From: Pseudarthrobacter sp. NBSH8
Lineage (GTDB): Bacteria; Actinomycetota; Actinomycetes; Actinomycetales; Micrococcaceae
Assembly: GCF_014217545.1 (NCBI RefSeq)
Contig: NZ_CP043178.1
Coordinates: 620,001-684,000 of the forward strand
Reading direction: 5' to 3'
DNA length: 64,000 nucleotides
Under the pieces are notes generated by a model, which was not told the origin of the DNA, ran no database searches, and worked only from the letters and a program-made list of their open reading frames with translations. The position numbers and the translations under genes were made by a program. Below are positions 1 to 9,110 of the stretch, piece by piece (the first letter of the stretch is position 1; every line of letters begins with the position of its first letter).

Positions 1-156
1 GTGCTTGCCCCGCGGGACCACCTCTTCCACCGTCCAGCCCACCAGGTTCAGCGTGGCGAACCTCGGCACGCGGAAGTCTGATGCCGTGAGCGTCTGCCCC
101 GCCAGGGCCTTGTGCAGTTCGGCGGCGGCCCGCCAGACGGAGTCGCCCTCAGGCAC
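1..156 (-). CDS. nei2: Endonuclease VIII-like DNA glycosylase Nei2 (5' part only)
   Basis: The first 52 codons of a Fpg/Nei-family glycosylase/AP lyase run off the left edge of the window. Reading from a GTG start, the protein begins with Pro-Glu-Gly-Asp. In this family the N-terminal proline is the Schiff-base nucleophile and the following glutamate is catalytic. The next residues (SVWRAAAELHKAL, then DFRVPRFATLNLVGW, then VVPRGKH) match the N-terminal beta-sandwich domain of actinobacterial Nei2. The GTG overlaps the lhr stop codon by 8 bases, so the two are translationally coupled. The role is base-excision repair of oxidised pyrimidines. The helix-two-turn-helix and zinc finger would lie outside the window. 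Confidence 0.88.
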   Translation of the reverse strand, partial: MPEGDSVWRAAAELHKALAGQTLTASDFRVPRFATLNLVGWTVEEVVPRGKH

Positions 157-3100
157 GGATCCTCAGACCTTTGGGTGTGGAGTAGGCCCCGGCGGCGGCG
201 AGCGCGGCCGCCACGGGGGTGTCCAGGATGCCGTGGCCGTTGACTTTTTCCATGATCAACTTGTCCACCGCGCCCCGGGTGACCACACCCACCAGGGCCG
301 CCCCGGCGGCGGACAGCACGGCCGCGTCCTCGCTGAAGGCCAGCAGGGTCTTGCCGCCGCGTTCCACGTAGAGGACCAGGGCGCCGTCCACCATGACCAC
401 CAGCGCCCCTGCTTTCCGCCCTGGCCGGTGCCCGGTTCCGGCCTCCACGTTGAGTGCCGGCCACGGCAGCGCCGCGCCATAGGGGTTGGCGGGATCCGTG
501 GCTGCAAGGGCCAGCGCCATTGGTTCGGGCTTGGCCAGCTGGGTGTCCTCGGAATAGGAGCGCAGCCGGTCCACGGTTGCGGGGACGGCGAACTGCGCGG
601 CCCCAAGATGCTCGATGAAGTACCCGCGGCGGCAGCGTCCAGCCTCTTCCAGCCGAGCCAGGACCTTGTACATCAGGCCGAACCCGCCGAGGATCTGCTC
701 CGCCATGACCGATCCCCGGGTCACCACGCCATACCGGTCCAACAACAGTTCAGCCGTGGCACGGGCGTGCATGGTGGCGTCGAGTTCGGGCGAGGGCAGG
801 GCAGACCAACGCCCCGCAGCCAGCGGGGGTGTGGCCACTATGCCCGACAACGAGCCATACCGTCCGCCGCCCACTGCGGGGGAACCCAGCTCAGAGGAGC
901 CCGTTCCGGGCGATCCCAGGAGGCCTGTGCCGTGCGAGCGGCCGAGCCTGCTCAGCCTGGGGGCACGGGCGCGGGGCGAGCGGGCCACTTGGCGGTGCGC
1001 CGTGTGGCCTCCCGCGATGAGGGCGCGGACCGGGGCGAACGTGTCGCCGGTGATGCGGCCCGCCCAGGCCAGATCCCAGAGCGCGGACATCACTTCCTGG
1101 TCGCTGAGCACCGAGTCCATGCCACCGGCCACGTCCTTCAGCTGGCGGAAGAAATAGCCGCCGCCGTTGTTCCTCAGATGGTCAAGCAGGCGCTGCTGCG
1201 CGTCCCCGGGGTCGTATTCAACGGCGGGATTCAGCGTCAGCTCGGCGGAATCGGCCAAGTGCAGGCTGACCCAGCCGTCGTTTCCAGGCAGTGCTCCCGC
1301 GCCGGACCAGAGGAGCTCACCGGCGGCCATGAGCTCGTCGAGCATGGCGGGCTGGTAGTTGGAAACCCGGCTGGCCAGGACCAGCGGTTCCCATGCGGAA
1401 GCAGGCACCGGCACGCCGGAAAGCTGGTCAATCGCGGTGACAATTCCGTCCAGCCCCCGCAGGGATGGCTGCCCGCGACCCACGCCGGGAGTGCGGACGT
1501 GCTGCCAGGCCGGCAGGAAACGCCCGTAAGCGGCAGCGTCCACGGGTTCCACCTCGGCGCGCAGGGCTGCGAGCGAACGACGCCGGAGCTTGCGGAGAAC
1601 TTCGGCGTCGCACCATTCGCTGGTGGCGGGAGCAGGTAGATGCGTCTGCGGGGATTCTGTCGGGAGCGGCTGGGCTGTTTGGACATCCTCAACCGGTGTT
1701 TCGTCCGATCGCCCATAGCTGGCCGCCTGTTCCGGCGGGGCGGCGTGCGGCCGGAACTCGCCTTCCACCACCCGGCCATCCGCGGCGAGCCGTTTCAGTG
1801 CAGTACCGACCACGGCGACGCCAAGCCCCAGCCGGGCCGCGGCTTCCGCCGACGTGAAGGGTCCGTGCGTGCGGGCGTACCGGGAGACAAGGTCGCCCAA
1901 AGGGTCTGCCACAGGTTCGATGAAGGCCAGGGGAACGCCCATGGGCAGCGGAACACCGATGGCATCACGGAGCCGGGCAGCATCCTCGCCGGCGGCGAAG
2001 CACTCGGCCCCGCCGATGTTCACTTTGATGGCCCGGTTGGCCCGCAGCAGTGCGGTCAGGTGCGTCGTGGCCAGAGGAATGTCGGCATGCGGGGTTTCGA
2101 TGGATTCAACCGCCAGGTCGACCTCCGGGATTTCGACTGGCTCAACCACCGGCGATGGCTCAATCATGGGCGCTGCCTCCAGGCGTGCGGCGACTTCTTC
2201 CGGGGTCAGCGGACCCAGCAACCTGAGAAGGTCGGCCACGCCTTCCATGCCGCGGGCCCGGCGCTCCGGCGCAAGGCGCTGGAGTTCAAGTTCGGTGGCT
2301 TCAATGACCTTCGCATCCAGCAGCTCGCGGAGCTCAACGCGGCCGAGCAGTTCGTTCAGGAGCGTCGAGTCGAGGGCCAGGGCTGCGGCCCGGCGCTCGG
2401 CCAGGGGCGAGTCCCCTTCATACAGGAATTGGGCCACGTAGCCGAACAGCAGGGACTTGGCGAACGGCGACGGCTGCTGCGTGGTGGTCTGCACGATCCT
2501 GAGTTCGCGGCGTTCCACCGACGCTGCAATGTCCTTGAGGGCCGGAAGATCGTAAACGTCTTGGAGGCATTCGCGGACAGTCTCCAGCACGATGGGAAAC
2601 GTGGGATATTTCCGCGCGACATCAAGCAGCTGGGCGGACCGCTGGCGCTGCTGCCACAGCGGCTGCCGCTTGCCGGGGGTCTGCCGGGGAAGCAGCAGGG
2701 CACGAGCGGCACACTCCCGGAAACGCGAGGCAAAAAGCGCGCTGCCGCCCACTTCTGCGGTGACTATCTGCTCCAGCTCATCGGGGTCAAACAGGAAGAG
2801 TTCGGCGCCGGGAGGCTCGTCCTCCATCATGGGGACCCGTAGCACGATGCCGTCGTCCGCCGCCATGGCCGACCCGTCCAGGCCGTACCGCTGGTGCAGG
2901 CGCTGCCCGACGGCGAGTGCCCAGGGAGCGTGCACCGGCATCCCGAACGGGCTGTGCAGGATCACCCGCCAGTCGCCCAGCTCGTCGTGAAAGCGCTCCA
3001 CCACCAGCGTGGTGTCGCAGGGGACAACCTCGGTGGCCAGCTTCTGTGCACTGAGGTACTGGATCAGGTTGTTGGCGGCGTATTCATCCAGTCCGCTGGC

Positions 3101-5290
3101 TTTGCAGCGTTCGGTGGCAGGGCCGACGTCGGACGCGGAAAGTTCACGCACGAAGGAGCCCAGCGCGCGGCCCAGGTCAACCGGCCGTCCCAGCGAGTCA
3201 CCTTTCCAGAAGGGAAGCTTGCCCGGCTGGCCGAACGCGGGCGAGACCAGGACTCGGTCGTGGGTGATGTCCTCGATCTTCCAGCTGGTGGCGCCCAGTG
3301 CAAAAATGTCACCCACCCGGGACTCGTAGACCATCTCCTCGTCCAGTTCGCCCACGCGGCGGCCGCCCTTCGCGGGCGACGCGGCGGGTTTGCCGTCCCC
3401 TCCCGGCGCACCGGAGCCTTCCACCTCGGTGCCGATGATGTATACACCGAAGAGGCCGCGGTCCGGGATGGTGCCGCCGGACGTTACAGCCAGCCGTTGG
3501 GCGCCGGGCCTGCCTTCGATGGTGCCGGCGTTCCTGTCCCAGATGATCCGGGGCCGCAGTTCGGCGAATTCATCGGACGGGTAACGGCCGGCCAGCAGGT
3601 CAAGGGTTGCCTCGTAGGCGGACCGGGGGAGGGATGCGAACGGGGCTGACCGCCGGACAATGGCGAACCATTCCTCCACATCAATGCTGCCCAGGGCGGT
3701 GGCCGCGACGGTCTGCTGGGCCAGGATGTCCAACGGATTGGCCGGGACAAAGAGCCGCTCGATCTTCCCCTCGAGCATCCGCTCCACGGTGATGGCCGTG
3801 TGCACCAGGTCTGCCCGGTGCTTGGGAAACAGCACGCCCTGGGAAATTTCCCCCACCTGGTGCCCGGCGCGGCCCACACGTTGAAGACCGCTGGCTACCG
3901 ACGGCGGTGATTCCACCTGCACCACGAGGTCCACGGCGCCCATGTCGATGCCAAGCTCCAGGGACGAAGTGGCCACAACGCAACGCAGGCGGCCGGACTT
4001 GAGGTCGTCCTCGATGAGTGCCCGCTGGTCCTTGGAAACGGAGCCGTGGTGGGCGCGGGCCAGCAACGGATCGGCTCCCGCCGTGCTGCCGGCCTGCGCC
4101 ATCATGTGGGCCGGTGTGGCGGTGGACGCAGGAGTGGAGGAGGGTGCGAAGGCAGAACTGAATGCAGGGGGGCCGGGCGGAAGCCCGGGGTCTGCAGCAC
4201 CTGCGTCAGGTGGGTCCCAGCCCCCGCCGACGGCGATCAGCTGGCGTTCGGCGTAAATCTCGTTGAGGCGGGCGGTGAGCCGCTCCGCAAGCCGGCGCGA
4301 GTTGGCGAAAACGATCGTGGACTGGTTGGCCAGCACCAGGTCAACAATCTTCTCCTCCACATGGGGCCAGATCGAGGCCTGAGGCTGCAGCCCTGACGCG
4401 GGACCGGAATCGAAGGCGCCCGCGGCCCCCGGGAGATCGGACATGTCCTCCACCGGGACAGATACGGTGAGGTCCCAGTTCTTTCGCGACGGCGGGGCCA
4501 CGATTTCCACCGGAGCGGAACCGGCCAGGAACTGGGCCACCAACTCGCGCGGCTCCACAGTGGCAGAGAGCCCGATCCTCTGGGCGGGTTTGGGCAGCAG
4601 CGCATCCAGGCGTTCCAGGGAGACCGCCAGGTGCGCGCCACGCTTGGTTCCGGCGACAGCATGGACCTCGTCGACGATGATGGTGTCCACCTCCGTGAGG
4701 GTTTCGCGCGCCCTGGAGGTAAGCATGAGGAACAGCGATTCCGGCGTGGTGATGAGGATGTCCGGTGGGTTGCTGAGCAGCGCCCGGCGGTCCGCCGTCG
4801 TGGTGTCCCCGGACCTGACCCCCACCGTGATCAGGGGTGCCGGGAGCCCCAGCCGCTTGGCCGTCTGGGTGATCCCGATCAGGGGCGAGCGGAGGTTGCG
4901 TTCCACGTCCACGCCGAGGGCTTTCAGCGGCGAGATGTACAGGACCCGGGTCTTCCGTTTAAGCGGCCGGGCGCGCCTTCCTTTGGCCGGCGCTTTGCCT
5001 GTCCCCTTGCCGGTACCACGGACCGCCCCCTCGACCGTTCCATGGGCCGGCGCAGCATCCAGGCCGGGCAATTCAGGGACGGGCAATTCCGGATCAGCGG
5101 CCGGCGCCTCAAGGAGCAGGCGATCCAAGGCCCAGAGGAACGCCGCGAGCGTTTTGCCCGACCCGGTGGGCGCCACCACCAGGGCGTGCGAGCCGGACGA
5201 AATGGCGTTCCAGGCGCCGGTCTGGGCGGGGGTAGGCTCCGCAAAGGCGCCCAGGAACCAATCCCGCGTGGGCCGGCTGAAACGGCTCAT
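149..5290 (-). CDS. lhr: Lhr-family ATP-dependent DNA helicase
   Basis: A very large superfamily 2 helicase of about 1713 residues, the size of bacterial long Lhr proteins. The Walker A motif APTGSGKT is at residues 40-47, followed by the DEVH box (VDEVHAV) and the SAT motif (GLSATVEP). Motif VI reads QRVGRAGHQ. A long C-terminal winged-helix and Lhr-core extension follows. The family translocates 3'-5' on single-stranded DNA and unwinds RNA:DNA hybrids; in mycobacteria it is linked to the DNA damage response. The start chosen is the ATG giving MSRFSRPTRDWF, with AGGA upstream; an in-frame ATG 54 bases further upstream is possible but its Shine-Dalgarno sits too close. Two low-complexity Gly/Ala/Pro inserts interrupt the helicase core. 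The end overlaps nei2, which supports a repair role. Confidence 0.93.
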   Translation of the reverse strand: MSRFSRPTRDWFLGAFAEPTPAQTGAWNAISSGSHALVVAPTGSGKTLAAFLWALDRLLLEAPAADPELPVPELPGLDAAPAHGTVEGAVRGTGKGTGKAPAKGRRARPLKRKTRVLYISPLKALGVDVERNLRSPLIGITQTAKRLGLPAPLITVGVRSGDTTTADRRALLSNPPDILITTPESLFLMLTSRARETLTEVDTIIVDEVHAVAGTKRGAHLAVSLERLDALLPKPAQRIGLSATVEPRELVAQFLAGSAPVEIVAPPSRKNWDLTVSVPVEDMSDLPGAAGAFDSGPASGLQPQASIWPHVEEKIVDLVLANQSTIVFANSRRLAERLTARLNEIYAERQLIAVGGGWDPPDAGAADPGLPPGPPAFSSAFAPSSTPASTATPAHMMAQAGSTAGADPLLARAHHGSVSKDQRALIEDDLKSGRLRCVVATSSLELGIDMGAVDLVVQVESPPSVASGLQRVGRAGHQVGEISQGVLFPKHRADLVHTAITVERMLEGKIERLFVPANPLDILAQQTVAATALGSIDVEEWFAIVRRSAPFASLPRSAYEATLDLLAGRYPSDEFAELRPRIIWDRNAGTIEGRPGAQRLAVTSGGTIPDRGLFGVYIIGTEVEGSGAPGGDGKPAASPAKGGRRVGELDEEMVYESRVGDIFALGATSWKIEDITHDRVLVSPAFGQPGKLPFWKGDSLGRPVDLGRALGSFVRELSASDVGPATERCKASGLDEYAANNLIQYLSAQKLATEVVPCDTTLVVERFHDELGDWRVILHSPFGMPVHAPWALAVGQRLHQRYGLDGSAMAADDGIVLRVPMMEDEPPGAELFLFDPDELEQIVTAEVGGSALFASRFRECAARALLLPRQTPGKRQPLWQQRQRSAQLLDVARKYPTFPIVLETVRECLQDVYDLPALKDIAASVERRELRIVQTTTQQPSPFAKSLLFGYVAQFLYEGDSPLAERRAAALALDSTLLNELLGRVELRELLDAKVIEATELELQRLAPERRARGMEGVADLLRLLGPLTPEEVAARLEAAPMIEPSPVVEPVEIPEVDLAVESIETPHADIPLATTHLTALLRANRAIKVNIGGAECFAAGEDAARLRDAIGVPLPMGVPLAFIEPVADPLGDLVSRYARTHGPFTSAEAAARLGLGVAVVGTALKRLAADGRVVEGEFRPHAAPPEQAASYGRSDETPVEDVQTAQPLPTESPQTHLPAPATSEWCDAEVLRKLRRRSLAALRAEVEPVDAAAYGRFLPAWQHVRTPGVGRGQPSLRGLDGIVTAIDQLSGVPVPASAWEPLVLASRVSNYQPAMLDELMAAGELLWSGAGALPGNDGWVSLHLADSAELTLNPAVEYDPGDAQQRLLDHLRNNGGGYFFRQLKDVAGGMDSVLSDQEVMSALWDLAWAGRITGDTFAPVRALIAGGHTAHRQVARSPRARAPRLSRLGRSHGTGLLGSPGTGSSELGSPAVGGGRYGSLSGIVATPPLAAGRWSALPSPELDATMHARATAELLLDRYGVVTRGSVMAEQILGGFGLMYKVLARLEEAGRCRRGYFIEHLGAAQFAVPATVDRLRSYSEDTQLAKPEPMALALAATDPANPYGAALPWPALNVEAGTGHRPGRKAGALVVMVDGALVLYVERGGKTLLAFSEDAAVLSAAGAALVGVVTRGAVDKLIMEKVNGHGILDTPVAAALAAAGAYSTPKGLRIRA

Positions 5291-5400
5291 GGCAGTCCTG
5301 GGAAGGGCGTCCGGCTCCGTTCCCGGCGGTGGGTGCTCCTGCATTCCTCCATCATGCCCTACCCCACCGACAGTATTGCCGGCCCCGCTGGAGGCGCGTA

Positions 5401-6939
5401 TCAACCCTGCTCGAGCCTCGGAAGATCCCTGGTGGCGGGTCCTTCCAGGAGCTCGCCGTCGGGGCTGAAGCGCGAGCCGTGGAGCGGGCAGTCCCAGGTC
5501 AGTTCATTGTCGTTCCAGTGGACAATCCCGCCCAGATGGGTGCAGACGGCGGAGAGCCTGCACATGGTGCCGTCCACTGTGGAGACCGCCGCCGGCCGGG
5601 CGCCGTCGCGGTAAACCTTCGCGCCGCCGTCTGCCGGTACGGGACCTCCGGTGGGTGGGATTGTCGAAACGCCGCTTTCGGCAGCCTCAGCCCCCGACTT
5701 TCCAACCGCCAGTTTTCCCCAGTCAGTGGTGAGCCGCGCGGCCGCGCCTGCGTTTAGGGCGACGGCGGTGAGCCCGCCGCCGGGGGACGTCACACGGTGA
5801 TGGATGGTGTTTGCCCAGCGGAGCCTGCCGCCGAGGATGTCCGCGGAAATGCCCAGGGCGGCGGCCACCGCGTTGGTCATGCCCCACTTGTTGTAACCGG
5901 TGCCGAAAAAGATGTGGCCCCGGCCCCGCGGCAGTCTGCCAAAGAAGGGCATGAGGTTGGTGGCCTGGTAGTCCTGGGCCGACCACGTGTGGGTGACTAC
6001 AGCGCCCGGGAAGTGCCCGGTGGCCCAGTTCAGCAGACCAGACAGATGAGACTTTTCCGAGGCGGTCCGCCCCACCTGGTGCCCGTGCCCGCCCACCAGC
6101 AGGAACTGACGGCCGTCCGCTTCATGGTCCCTTAGCGAATGGGTGGGCTCCTCGGCTGACAGGTACATGCCGGGCGGCGCGGTGTCTCCGGCCGGCAGTT
6201 CAAGGGCGGCGGCGTAGGAGCGCAGAGGCTTGAGTTTGGTGAAGTAGAGCCCGCGGTCCAGAATGGGGATTCCGGTGGCCAAAACAACGTTGTTGGCGGT
6301 GACGGTGCCCTGGTCTGTGTGGACAGTTAGTGGTCCGCTCCCGGAGACATTCCGCAGCCGGGTCCCGCCCACGACGCTCCCGCCGCGGGCCCGGACGTCC
6401 CGCAGGAGCGCATCCAGGACGTCCATGGGGTTGACCTGGGCCTGATCGGTCAGCAGAAGGGCGCCTTGGATGGGGAAGGGGAGCCGTGCATCCTTCACGT
6501 ACTCCACGTCCAGGCCGGCATTGGTCGCGGCGCTGAGGTCCTTAAGCAGGCGCTCGGTCCCCTGGTCGGTAGTGGCGAAGGTGTAGGCATCCCGGCGCTG
6601 GTACGGCACGCGGTGTTCGTCCAGGTAGCGGAGCAGCCATGACTGCCCTTCCCTGTTGGCCTCAACATAGGCGCCCACCTGCTTCTGCGCATACTGCCTG
6701 GCCAAGGCAGACAGCACGGTCCCCTGCAGCAAACTGACTTTCGCCGTGGTGTTTCCGGTGGTCACGGCCCCGGGGAATCTGGCCTCCAAGACCAGGACGC
6801 GCTGCCCCGACCTGGCCAGCAACAGCGCAGTGACCAGCCCCGTGAGCCCGGCCCCCGCCACCACGGTGTCGTAGCTGCTGCCTGCCTCGAACGGGTCAGA
6901 ACTGAATGATTGCCCGCGGTCCAACCAGAGCGATTTCAT
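5401..6939 (-). CDS. FAD-dependent oxidoreductase with C-terminal Rieske [2Fe-2S] domain
   Basis: A 512-residue fusion. The N-terminal Rossmann fold (VVAGAGLTGLVTALLLARSG followed by the acidic VLVLE strand end) and the DAO-type fold extend to about residue 400. The C-terminal domain carries a complete Rieske signature: Cys466-x-His468 within CTHLGG and Cys484-x2-His487 within CPLHGSRF. Such fusions are annotated as FAD-dependent oxidoreductases or gamma-glutamylputrescine oxidase-like proteins. The likely chemistry is amine or hydroxy-acid oxidation with electron transfer to the cluster, but the substrate is unknown. No signal peptide is visible, so it is probably cytoplasmic. It ends 110 bases before the lhr start on the same strand and is divergent from the fructan locus. 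Confidence 0.85.
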   Translation of the reverse strand: MKSLWLDRGQSFSSDPFEAGSSYDTVVAGAGLTGLVTALLLARSGQRVLVLEARFPGAVTTGNTTAKVSLLQGTVLSALARQYAQKQVGAYVEANREGQSWLLRYLDEHRVPYQRRDAYTFATTDQGTERLLKDLSAATNAGLDVEYVKDARLPFPIQGALLLTDQAQVNPMDVLDALLRDVRARGGSVVGGTRLRNVSGSGPLTVHTDQGTVTANNVVLATGIPILDRGLYFTKLKPLRSYAAALELPAGDTAPPGMYLSAEEPTHSLRDHEADGRQFLLVGGHGHQVGRTASEKSHLSGLLNWATGHFPGAVVTHTWSAQDYQATNLMPFFGRLPRGRGHIFFGTGYNKWGMTNAVAAALGISADILGGRLRWANTIHHRVTSPGGGLTAVALNAGAAARLTTDWGKLAVGKSGAEAAESGVSTIPPTGGPVPADGGAKVYRDGARPAAVSTVDGTMCRLSAVCTHLGGIVHWNDNELTWDCPLHGSRFSPDGELLEGPATRDLPRLEQG

Positions 6940-7003
6940 GGAAGCTAAGTGTACTTATCGTTGACGCTGGGGCCCATAGCCCTGGAACGGGAATGTGGCG
7001 TAG

Positions 7004-7032
7004 TTGACGCCGGATGTGATGCAAGATACAGT
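7004..7032 (+). promoter_or_regulatory. SigA-type promoter of the fructan locus
   Basis: TTGACG (7004-7009) and TACAGT (7027-7032) are separated by 17 bases, close to the vegetative consensus. The predicted transcription start falls about 7 bases downstream, directly at the operator at 7041-7054. It faces the LacI-type gene and the transporter genes behind it. Confidence 0.6.
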
Positions 7033-7040
7033 CTTACCAA

Positions 7041-7054
7041 GTTATACGAATAAC
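7041..7054. promoter_or_regulatory. LacI-type operator O1 (GTTATACGAATAAC)
   Basis: A 14-base near-perfect palindrome around a central CpG, with arms GTTATAC and GTTATTC read inward; the central CpG is typical of LacI-family operators. It lies between the -10 box and the Shine-Dalgarno, so a bound repressor would block initiation and autoregulate the locus. A close copy occurs at 8236-8249. Confidence 0.6.
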
Positions 7055-7088
7055 TAACAAAGCAAACTGGCCCGAGGAGGTGCCCATC

Positions 7089-8132
7089 ATGGCTGGATCG
7101 CGGCCAAAGTCAGGACCGACAATGCACGACGTCGCTGCTGCCGCCGGCGTTTCACAGGCCACCGTGTCACTGGTGCTGAATTCAGCCTCCGGGTCGCGTT
7201 TCTCCGAGGATACGCGCAGGCGTGTTCGGGACGCCGTGAACCGGCTCGGCTACCGCACGAACGCCCACGCTAAAGTCCTACGCGAAGGCGTGGCCGGCAT
7301 GATCGGGTTCATTGGCGATTCCGTGGCCACTACCCCTTTCGCGGGCGCCATCATCGAAGGCGCCCAGCAGCGGGCCTGGGAGGATGGACTCCTCCTGCTC
7401 TCGGTAAACACTGGTGGTGATAAGCAGCTCGAGGCCGCATCCTTGGACACCATGCTTTCTTATAAGGTCGCTGGCGTGGTCTACGCCGCCATGTATCACC
7501 GGCGGCTGGAAGTTCCGGAGGCGTTGGCGGATGTCAGGTCCGTGGTGCTGAATTCGCAGGATCGGGCCGGTCTCGTCCCCAGCGTCGCCCCGGACGAGGT
7601 CAAAGGCGGGTATGTGGCCACCAGCCGGCTGCTCGAGGCGGGCCACACCAGGGTGGGGATGATTAATATCGAAACCCTCGAAAGCGGCCTTCCTGCCGCT
7701 GTTGGCCGCTATGAGGGCTACTGCGCTGCACTTGAAGAAGCAGGGCTGGACGTTGATCCGTCGCTGGTCCGTTTCGGCAAAGGCGGTGAGGAAGACGGCT
7801 ACAAGTACACGCTGGAACTTATGACCTCCAGCAACCCGCCTACCGCGATTTTCTGCGCGAACGACCGTGGCGCCTGGGGCGCCTATCAAGCCGTCTCGGA
7901 CCTGCACCTCTCAATCCCCGGAGACGTATCGATCGTGGGATTTGATAATCAGGCCACTCTGGCGCCGTTTCTTCGCCCGGGATTGACCACTTTTGAATTG
8001 CCGTTCGTCGCCATGGGCCGGCGCGCGGTTGACCTGATCCTCCAGGACGCGAAACCCGATGGCCGGGTCGAGCTGATGGACTGCCCTTTGATTGAACGGA
8101 ATTCCGTGACCCACCCTAAGGAGATGCCATGA
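7089..8132 (+). CDS. LacI-family transcriptional regulator of the fructan locus
   Basis: A 347-residue repressor. The N-terminal helix-turn-helix reads TMHDVAAAAGVSQATVSLVLN with the hinge GYRTNAHAKVLREG, followed by a periplasmic-binding-protein-like sensor domain from about residue 65 to the end. The ATG at 7089 is chosen because GAGGAGG at 7074-7080 sits 8 bases upstream; a GTG three codons earlier overlaps that Shine-Dalgarno. The gene heads an operon with two sugar permeases (ATGA overlap with the next gene), a binding protein and a GH32 enzyme. It is therefore the likely local repressor, with a fructose-containing oligosaccharide or its phosphate as inducer. The inducer is inference. 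Confidence 0.9.
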   Translation: MAGSRPKSGPTMHDVAAAAGVSQATVSLVLNSASGSRFSEDTRRRVRDAVNRLGYRTNAHAKVLREGVAGMIGFIGDSVATTPFAGAIIEGAQQRAWEDGLLLLSVNTGGDKQLEAASLDTMLSYKVAGVVYAAMYHRRLEVPEALADVRSVVLNSQDRAGLVPSVAPDEVKGGYVATSRLLEAGHTRVGMINIETLESGLPAAVGRYEGYCAALEEAGLDVDPSLVRFGKGGEEDGYKYTLELMTSSNPPTAIFCANDRGAWGAYQAVSDLHLSIPGDVSIVGFDNQATLAPFLRPGLTTFELPFVAMGRRAVDLILQDAKPDGRVELMDCPLIERNSVTHPKEMP

Positions 8133-9103
8133 GCCGCACCATCCCGGCCCGACGCGGCCGTCCTGCTGCGGCGCCGTTGCCGCAACGAAAAATTTCTCTT
8201 TCGCTCCGAATGAAGAGAATTTCCCGCGCCTGGCAGTTATACGTATTACTAGCCCCGGCGCTCGTCTACATTCTGGTCTTCAAGTACTGGCCGATGTACG
8301 GCGTGCAGATCGCGTTCAAGAACTACAACCCGGTGGACGGGTTCTCGGACAGCCCCTGGGTGGGCCTGACCCACTTCATCAGGTTCGTCAACTCCTACCA
8401 GTTCGGCCAGGTGGTCGGTAACACCTTGTGGATTGCCGTCCTTGGCCTGTTGCTGGCGTTCCCGGTTCCAATCGTCCTGGCTTTGCTGGTCAACCAGCTC
8501 CAGAGCGAGAGGTTCAAGAAGTTCACCCAGACCGTGCTGTATTCGCCCGCGTTCATCTCCACAGTGGTGGTGGTCGGCATTATGTTCGTGGTTCTGTCCC
8601 CGAGGTCTGGGCTGGTGAACAACGCCATCCAACTGGGCGGCGGGGAGCCGATCTTCTTTATGGGTTCGGCGGAGTGGTTCCGCCCGATCTATGTGATCTC
8701 GGATGTCTGGCAGAATGCCGGATTCTCGATGATTGTGTACCTCGCGGCACTGGCGGCCATCGACCCGGCACTGCACGACGCGGCCAAGGTGGACGGTGCT
8801 TCCAAGCTCCAGCGCATCCGGCACATTGATCTCCCGGGCATCATGCCGGTGGTGACGATCCTGTTCATCCTGGCCATCGGCAACCTGCTCAACGTCGGCT
8901 TCGAGAAGGCACTGCTGATGCAGACGCCTCTGAATGTCTCGACCTCGGAGATCATTCAGACCTACGTCTACCACGCGGGTCTGCAGCAGGCGCAGTTCAG
9001 CTATTCGGCCGCCATTGGCCTGTTCAATTCCCTCCTCAACCTGGCGCTGCTGCTCTTCTTCAACACGGTGGCGCGCCGGGCCAATCAAGCGACCCTGTGG
9101 TGA
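8129..9103 (+). CDS. Carbohydrate ABC transporter permease, LplB/YtcP type (first subunit)
   Basis: A 324-residue integral membrane protein with six predicted helices and a basic N-terminal tail of about 30 residues. The LplB-family signature FKYWPMYGVQIAFKNY follows the first helix. The EAA-type loop that contacts the ATPase reads DAAKVDGASKLQRIRHIDLP. It forms the membrane channel together with the following gene for uptake of an oligosaccharide. Its ATG overlaps the lacI stop codon as ATGA, so translation is coupled. Codons 37-41 contain two rare TTA leucine codons and coincide with a second operator-like palindrome at 8236-8249. Confidence 0.93.
   Translation: MSRTIPARRGRPAAAPLPQRKISLSLRMKRISRAWQLYVLLAPALVYILVFKYWPMYGVQIAFKNYNPVDGFSDSPWVGLTHFIRFVNSYQFGQVVGNTLWIAVLGLLLAFPVPIVLALLVNQLQSERFKKFTQTVLYSPAFISTVVVVGIMFVVLSPRSGLVNNAIQLGGGEPIFFMGSAEWFRPIYVISDVWQNAGFSMIVYLAALAAIDPALHDAAKVDGASKLQRIRHIDLPGIMPVVTILFILAIGNLLNVGFEKALLMQTPLNVSTSEIIQTYVYHAGLQQAQFSYSAAIGLFNSLLNLALLLFFNTVARRANQATLW
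8236..8249. promoter_or_regulatory. Intragenic LacI-type operator O2 (GTTATACGTATTAC)
   Basis: It matches the operator upstream of lacI at 12 of 14 positions and has its own dyad symmetry (GTTATAC against GTAATAC). It lies in the first permease gene about 1195 bases downstream of O1. The codons it uses include TTA twice, which is rare in this GC-rich genome and suggests selection for the DNA sequence. It could act as a roadblock or a looping partner. Confidence 0.45.
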
Positions 9104-9110
9104 TGCCGAA

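Noticed and set aside
5..1639. A 544-codon open frame on the plus strand opposite lhr
   Set aside because: Its translation is low-complexity Gly/Arg/Gln-rich and it mirrors the lhr coding frame, which has all helicase motifs. Long antisense frames are common in GC-rich DNA.
1640..4256. Further long plus-strand frames opposite lhr
   Set aside because: No Shine-Dalgarno or domain content; they are complements of helicase coding sequence.
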